Source of the DNA: Alopecurus myosuroides
Lineage: Eukaryota > Streptophyta > Magnoliopsida > Poales > Poaceae
Length of the DNA: 64,000 nt
Assembly (NCBI GenBank): GCA_028641055.1
Contig: CM054060.1
Location: 159,590,322 to 159,654,321, forward strand
Direction of reading: 5' to 3'
The position numbers and the translations under genes are program-made. The notes under the pieces were generated by a model, which worked only from the letters and a program-made list of their open reading frames with translations, made no database searches and was not told the DNA's origin. Shown piece after piece: positions 60,181-64,000 of this stretch; position 1 is the first letter of the stretch, and each line of letters begins with the position of its first letter.

Positions 60181-63100
60181 ATGTATAGCGAGAGCGAAGA
60201 CTTTGGAGGCCATGATGATCATGATGAGTCCATGATGGACCACTACGACTACAACGAGCTAGATATGGACCTCCACTCCTACGAGCATGACGTGGTGGAC
60301 GACCACTACTCCGAGCACGACATCGTCGATGACCCCTACTACGAGCATGACATGGTGGATCACCACCACTACTACAACCACGACGTCGAGCTCTACACCG
60401 ACTACTCCTCCCCAAGCGTCATCGACATGGAGGAGTACCACAACCACCACGCCAACTTCGACTCCATGAGCTCCACCGACATGAACCACTACCACAACTA
60501 TGACATCGCAAGCTTGGATGACGAGATGGAGCCCTACTACACCGACAACGCATCCTCGACCATGGCGGAGTTCTACACCGACAATGACTCCGACATGGAC
60601 GAGCTCACCTACAAGCGTTTCCTCGCCAAGCTTCGACTGTCAAGAAACTCCGATGGTTCATGCTCGCCACCAAGGAACTCCTCGGAGATTGCCAAGGCCA
60701 AGACACGACAACGACCTTCAACCTCAAGATGGCGCCACGACAAGAAATCCGACAAGTTGGCAACGTCAAAATGGTATCCTTCAACATCAAGACGGCGCCA
60801 CAAGAAGGACATCATCGAGGCTCCATCAAGCGAGAAGGCCAAGAAGCCAAGGCATCCGAATGACTTGCGGAGTCATCCTACACATGAAGTGCGGGAGCGC
60901 CGCAAGCTTCGTCATCAACCCCGCTATCATCACCAAGATCGTCGCCATGATCACCATATGGAAGAGAGTGGTACACCCACCTCACCGCATCTTCCACCAC
61001 AAGCTCCGCGACGACATTGGTTTGAGCATCGCTCGCCATCACCACTACCTCGACCTCGACACCGACAAGGCCGTGGTGACCCTCTTCAAGATCACCATCT
61101 ACGACCGGATATTCTTCATCATCCACCTTCTCCAAGCTCGACTCATGACATTGGTCTAAATGGCTTCATGGATGGTGCTTGCCCACATTCAAGGCTTCCA
61201 AGGCAAAATGTGTGTCACCACCACAATGACCACCAAGACCAAGGCCATTATCAAGAAGGTGCCCTCAACATGGCTTCTAGTGAATGCCTCCCTCGACTCC
61301 ATCACAATGACCACCGGCGCCATCCTCTCCATCATGATCACCATCGCCAAACCAATGAGGATGACCCAATTGAGCTTCCACCGCCTATCTTTGATGAAGA
61401 CCCAAATGAGAGAACTTCTCAACATCAAGCGAGTGCGAATGCTCCATATGGCTTCTTTTTCCCCATCTTCAAGGAAGACCCCATTGAGCGCCACCATCGA
61501 CAACAACCAAGTGGGATTGCTCAATTTGCTACTTCACTTCCCATCTTTGATGAGGACCCCTATGAGCACCACCATCATCAACAACCAAGTGGGCATGCTA
61601 CAAATGATCTCTCACTTCCTCTCTTTGATGAAGACCCTTATGAGCGCCCACTTCGACCACAACGAGGCACGGATGCTATGAGCCTACTTTCCCCTCTCCT
61701 TCAAGATGAAGACCTCTTATGCCCCATTTGCAAGGGCCATGGTCACATAATGTGGGATTGCCAAGGCGGCGACGAAGATGGTGCGTCAAATGGAGATGCC
61801 ATCCATGATTCTTCTCCTACCACATTGGATGAAGCACCGCATCACCTTGACCACGGATTTCCATCGCATGATCAAGGCCATGAGTCTCCTTCATCGCCAC
61901 AAGCGCAACACAAACATCAAGAGTGTGAAGCTCTTCCTCCCATGACACAAGATCAACATCACCATATGCATGAGGAGACCACTCTACCACTCTATGATGA
62001 AGACGTTGATGCATGTGACATTGTCAATGAGGCTCATCCCTTGCCATCATCTCTAAGGCATTCTTCTTCTTCGTCTCCAATGACACACGTGACAACTCCG
62101 ACCATCGACAAGAGAGCTTCCAATGCTACCAATGAGATGATCATGGTTGCCAACCAAAATGGTGACCATACCTACATGAGTGAAGGCCAATACTATGCCT
62201 TGCACCAACTAGCTCTCAATTCCTTGGACATGCCGACCAATGGTGACGAAAGCGTCTATTGCAATGAGGCCGCGAGCTCATCGCGAGTGTTGACACGAGT
62301 TCTTCAAGCCTATCCTCAAGATAATGACCAACGATGCAACCTCTATAGAGCCGGCGTCAATGGATCATCTATCATTGATGGAGATAATGACGAATTGGGT
62401 GACACTCTCCGCTTGACTTCAAAGCATCTCATGCCAACCTCCACAAGGCCACTCTCAAGCCACCAATCTAGCCAAGGAAATCTTCATCATCATCATCATC
62501 GACCATTTGAGGATGCTACAAGGCATGGCTTACACTACCACATCACGGAGATGATGGAGCTTCCTTCGACACAAGCCATGACCCTACCTCCTCCTCCAAG
62601 AAAGCCACCTTTTCCACACTTGGAAATGAATCCAAGAGATGAGATGCTCGAGTCCTCCTCGCCACATGCTATGACACTACCGACTCCAAGCAATGCAACG
62701 ACTTCGACAAACCCGCACACCTCTTGTGCCAAGACTTTGGAGCCTTCTAGTGTCCCCTATCAAGCTTCTAGTGAGATGAGTGGTGAGAGAGAGATCCACC
62801 ATGACGTGAGTGAGAGCCACAAGCCCATAATGAGTGGAAAAAGCATGAGTGTTCATAGAGGCCTCGCCTTGTTAGCCACCAAAAGTGAGATGAGAGTTGA
62901 GAGCAAAACCCCATTTGTGCTTATTGACACTAACGGCTTACCAACTTTCTCTCCATCTTTGTTGTCTATTTTGCAGAGATTTGGTGACCCTATCAAGCAT
63001 CCTCGACATCATCGCCTTCTCCACATACAAGGCTCTCCACATCGCATGAACATCGACACCGACTTGAAGGGTTGGAAGGAGCACTTTCCGCTCATCATGA

Positions 63101-63762
63101 TCCACATGGAGATTGACAAGAGCTTCTACGACAAAGCATCCTCCATCCACATTCCTCAAGTCAAGATCTACACGGCGCGTCACAAGAACTTCGACATCAA
63201 CGCCTTCGACGCCTACATTCCACATGTCAAGAGGTGCATGGAGTACGACAAGCACGTCAACGACAATGCCTTCTACGCCTACATACCACGTGTCAAGATG
63301 TGCATGGAGTTCAACAAGCACCTCCACGACAATGACTACCACGTCTACATCCCCTTTGTCGAGATGCACTTGGAGTTCGACAAGCGCGTCAACGACAATG
63401 ATCACCACGACTACACTCTACCGCTTCCGCAAGCTCATCCTCATACACCCATGGAGGATCATGTCAAGATCGTCATCGTCTTTGAACTACACCCTCCACG
63501 AGCATACCTTGGCATGATCTTCGATAAGAGGCTCAACTTCAACGACTACACCGCTTCGCAAGATCTTCCTCAACCATCCACGGGGGGCCATTTCATCATC
63601 TTCATCACCTTTGGACCGCCCCCACTACGAGCCTACCGTCACATGGACTTCGACAAGCGGCTCAACTTCAACGACATCTTTGTCGTCAAGATTCCTTCTC
63701 CCGCTCACATATGGATGGAACGAGAGTCGAGGACGACTCTTTTTCAAGGGGGGGGGAGATGA
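60181..63762 (+). CDS. E7 1193-residue His/Asp-rich zinc-knuckle protein with two repeat arrays
   Basis: The ATG at 60181 starts MYSESEDFGGHDDHDESMMD. The frame is intact to a TGA at 63760-63762. Residues 1-150 are rich in His, Asp and Tyr; 150-350 are basic (Arg/His/Lys). A 26-residue repeat begins at residues 402, 428, 454 and 480 (core PIFDEDPYE, then a His/Gln/Pro/Ser tail). One CCHC knuckle, CPICKGHGHIMWDC, lies at 514-527. Five 22-residue repeats start at 969, 991, 1013, 1035 and 1057 (core IPRVKMCMEFNKHLHDND), with two partial copies later (FDKRLNFND). I see no capsid, protease or RT motif. It is presumably a Gag-like RNA-binding protein of the element, with unknown partners. High His/Asp content suggests metal or RNA contact. 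No named family is recognised. Confidence 0.8.
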   Translation: MYSESEDFGGHDDHDESMMDHYDYNELDMDLHSYEHDVVDDHYSEHDIVDDPYYEHDMVDHHHYYNHDVELYTDYSSPSVIDMEEYHNHHANFDSMSSTDMNHYHNYDIASLDDEMEPYYTDNASSTMAEFYTDNDSDMDELTYKRFLAKLRLSRNSDGSCSPPRNSSEIAKAKTRQRPSTSRWRHDKKSDKLATSKWYPSTSRRRHKKDIIEAPSSEKAKKPRHPNDLRSHPTHEVRERRKLRHQPRYHHQDRRHDHHMEESGTPTSPHLPPQAPRRHWFEHRSPSPLPRPRHRQGRGDPLQDHHLRPDILHHPPSPSSTHDIGLNGFMDGACPHSRLPRQNVCHHHNDHQDQGHYQEGALNMASSECLPRLHHNDHRRHPLHHDHHRQTNEDDPIELPPPIFDEDPNERTSQHQASANAPYGFFFPIFKEDPIERHHRQQPSGIAQFATSLPIFDEDPYEHHHHQQPSGHATNDLSLPLFDEDPYERPLRPQRGTDAMSLLSPLLQDEDLLCPICKGHGHIMWDCQGGDEDGASNGDAIHDSSPTTLDEAPHHLDHGFPSHDQGHESPSSPQAQHKHQECEALPPMTQDQHHHMHEETTLPLYDEDVDACDIVNEAHPLPSSLRHSSSSSPMTHVTTPTIDKRASNATNEMIMVANQNGDHTYMSEGQYYALHQLALNSLDMPTNGDESVYCNEAASSSRVLTRVLQAYPQDNDQRCNLYRAGVNGSSIIDGDNDELGDTLRLTSKHLMPTSTRPLSSHQSSQGNLHHHHHRPFEDATRHGLHYHITEMMELPSTQAMTLPPPPRKPPFPHLEMNPRDEMLESSSPHAMTLPTPSNATTSTNPHTSCAKTLEPSSVPYQASSEMSGEREIHHDVSESHKPIMSGKSMSVHRGLALLATKSEMRVESKTPFVLIDTNGLPTFSPSLLSILQRFGDPIKHPRHHRLLHIQGSPHRMNIDTDLKGWKEHFPLIMIHMEIDKSFYDKASSIHIPQVKIYTARHKNFDINAFDAYIPHVKRCMEYDKHVNDNAFYAYIPRVKMCMEFNKHLHDNDYHVYIPFVEMHLEFDKRVNDNDHHDYTLPLPQAHPHTPMEDHVKIVIVFELHPPRAYLGMIFDKRLNFNDYTASQDLPQPSTGGHFIIFITFGPPPLRAYRHMDFDKRLNFNDIFVVKIPSPAHIWMERESRTTLFQGGGR
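63746..63759 (+). other. E7 polypurine tract inside the coding frame
   Basis: AAGGGGGGGGGAGA directly precedes the 3' LTR. It is translated as the last residues (QGGGR) of the large ORF. Confidence 0.85.
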
Positions 63763-64000
63763 TGTAGCCCACCGTATTCAACCAAGCACAACATCGACAC
63801 ACCACAAGGTGAACTCACTCCTATCTCCGTACGTTTCCGGTGACTTGGTGAACGGTGCTCTACCTCATGAAATACCCCTCTACATGCATAGGTGGGATCA
63901 CCACATGGAGACCCAAGATGGTGCCCAAGATGCTCAAGAACACATCCAAGAAGGTGCGCATGAAGCTAGGAAGAACGTGGGTGAAGACGGCGTCAATATC
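63760..64000 (+). repeat. E7 3' LTR, first 241 bases
   Basis: Matches 57945-58185 with a handful of differences. Its first three bases, TGA, are the stop codon of the 60181 ORF. The window ends inside it. Confidence 0.92.

Larger units (their letters stand above)
57945..64000 (+). mobile_element. E7: non-autonomous LTR retrotransposon with one giant repeat protein, runs off window
   Basis: The left LTR is 57945-58935 (991 bp, TGATG...CATCA) and the right LTR begins at 63760 and is cut by the window end. The left flank is CTTGA. The internal region is 4.82 kb: a Met-like primer site, a 1.2 kb leader, one 1193-codon ORF and a polypurine tract. No protease, RT, RNase H or integrase is present. 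This fits the class of non-autonomous elements with a Gag-like gene only (TR-GAG), but the protein is unusual. The visible 240 bases of the right LTR differ from the left at only a few positions, so the insertion is young. Confidence 0.9.

Noticed and set aside
60259..60495. Val/His-rich minus-strand frames within the E7 ORF
   Set aside because: Shadows of GAC/CAC/TAC codons of the real plus-strand protein.
62900..62960. Protease-like 'VLIDTNG' in the E7 protein
   Set aside because: The active-site pattern D-T-G-A/S is not met (D-T-N-G), and no ILG motif follows.
1..64000. CRISPR array, prokaryotic operon or host gene
   Set aside because: No regularly spaced direct repeats, no ribosome-binding-site pattern and no cellular gene frame. 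Everything with coding support is retroelement-derived.

Overview
The window is intergenic DNA from a large plant genome, almost certainly a grass of the Pooideae/Triticeae type. It is built almost entirely of nested LTR retrotransposons. The clues are Athila elements primed by tRNA-Asp, Tekay/Del-like chromovirus relatives with 3.5-4.8 kb LTRs that begin TGTAACATCC, and the GC-rich 'ggtggccacaccacctggtgg' dyads typical of grass Athila LTRs. I find no host gene, rRNA, complete tRNA or CRISPR array. Species and family names cannot be fixed from sequence alone, so I number the elements E1-E7.

Layout. The oldest layer (1-2238, resuming at 46849-~46985) is a decayed Ty3/gypsy remnant with a Tat-like protease fragment. 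E1 (2239-46848, + strand) is an Athila-type element with gag but no pol. It carries two insertions. E2 (8098-18991, - strand) has two LTRs of exactly 3575 bp, a perfect ATTAT target duplication and a 3.7 kb internal region without protein coding. E3 (19898-45171, - strand) is an Athila gag-pol element whose coding frame is broken by nine in-frame stops and one frameshift. E3 is in turn split by E4 (23412-38267, - strand), a young and nearly intact Tekay-like chromovirus with 4.5 kb LTRs, a perfect AAGTA target duplication, gag-pol-chromodomain and an extra ORF ahead of gag. The nest therefore reads E4 inside E3 inside E1 inside the remnant. LTR pair divergence judged by eye agrees with this order: about 0.5% for E4, about 1% for E2, several percent for E3 and E1.

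Right of the nest is E5 (~46986-48960), an Athila fragment carrying the ATHILA-type ORF that normally follows pol. It is cut by E6 (48961 onward, + strand). E6 has 4.8 kb LTRs but only 2.3 kb of internal DNA, and encodes an extra ORF plus a protein with five CCHC zinc knuckles and no capsid or pol. The right LTR of E6 is interrupted at 57945 by E7, which runs off the window. E7 has a 991 bp LTR and one 1193-residue His/Asp-rich protein with two internal repeat arrays and a single zinc knuckle.

How they may work together (inference). E2, E4 and E6 share LTR termini, an initiator-Met-type primer site, a hairpin next to the polypurine tract and TGACGTCA motifs in the LTR. An autonomous element like E4 could therefore supply pol to non-autonomous elements like E2 and E6. 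The most unusual content is the pair of extra ORFs in E4 and E6, the five-knuckle protein of E6 and the repeat-rich protein of E7.
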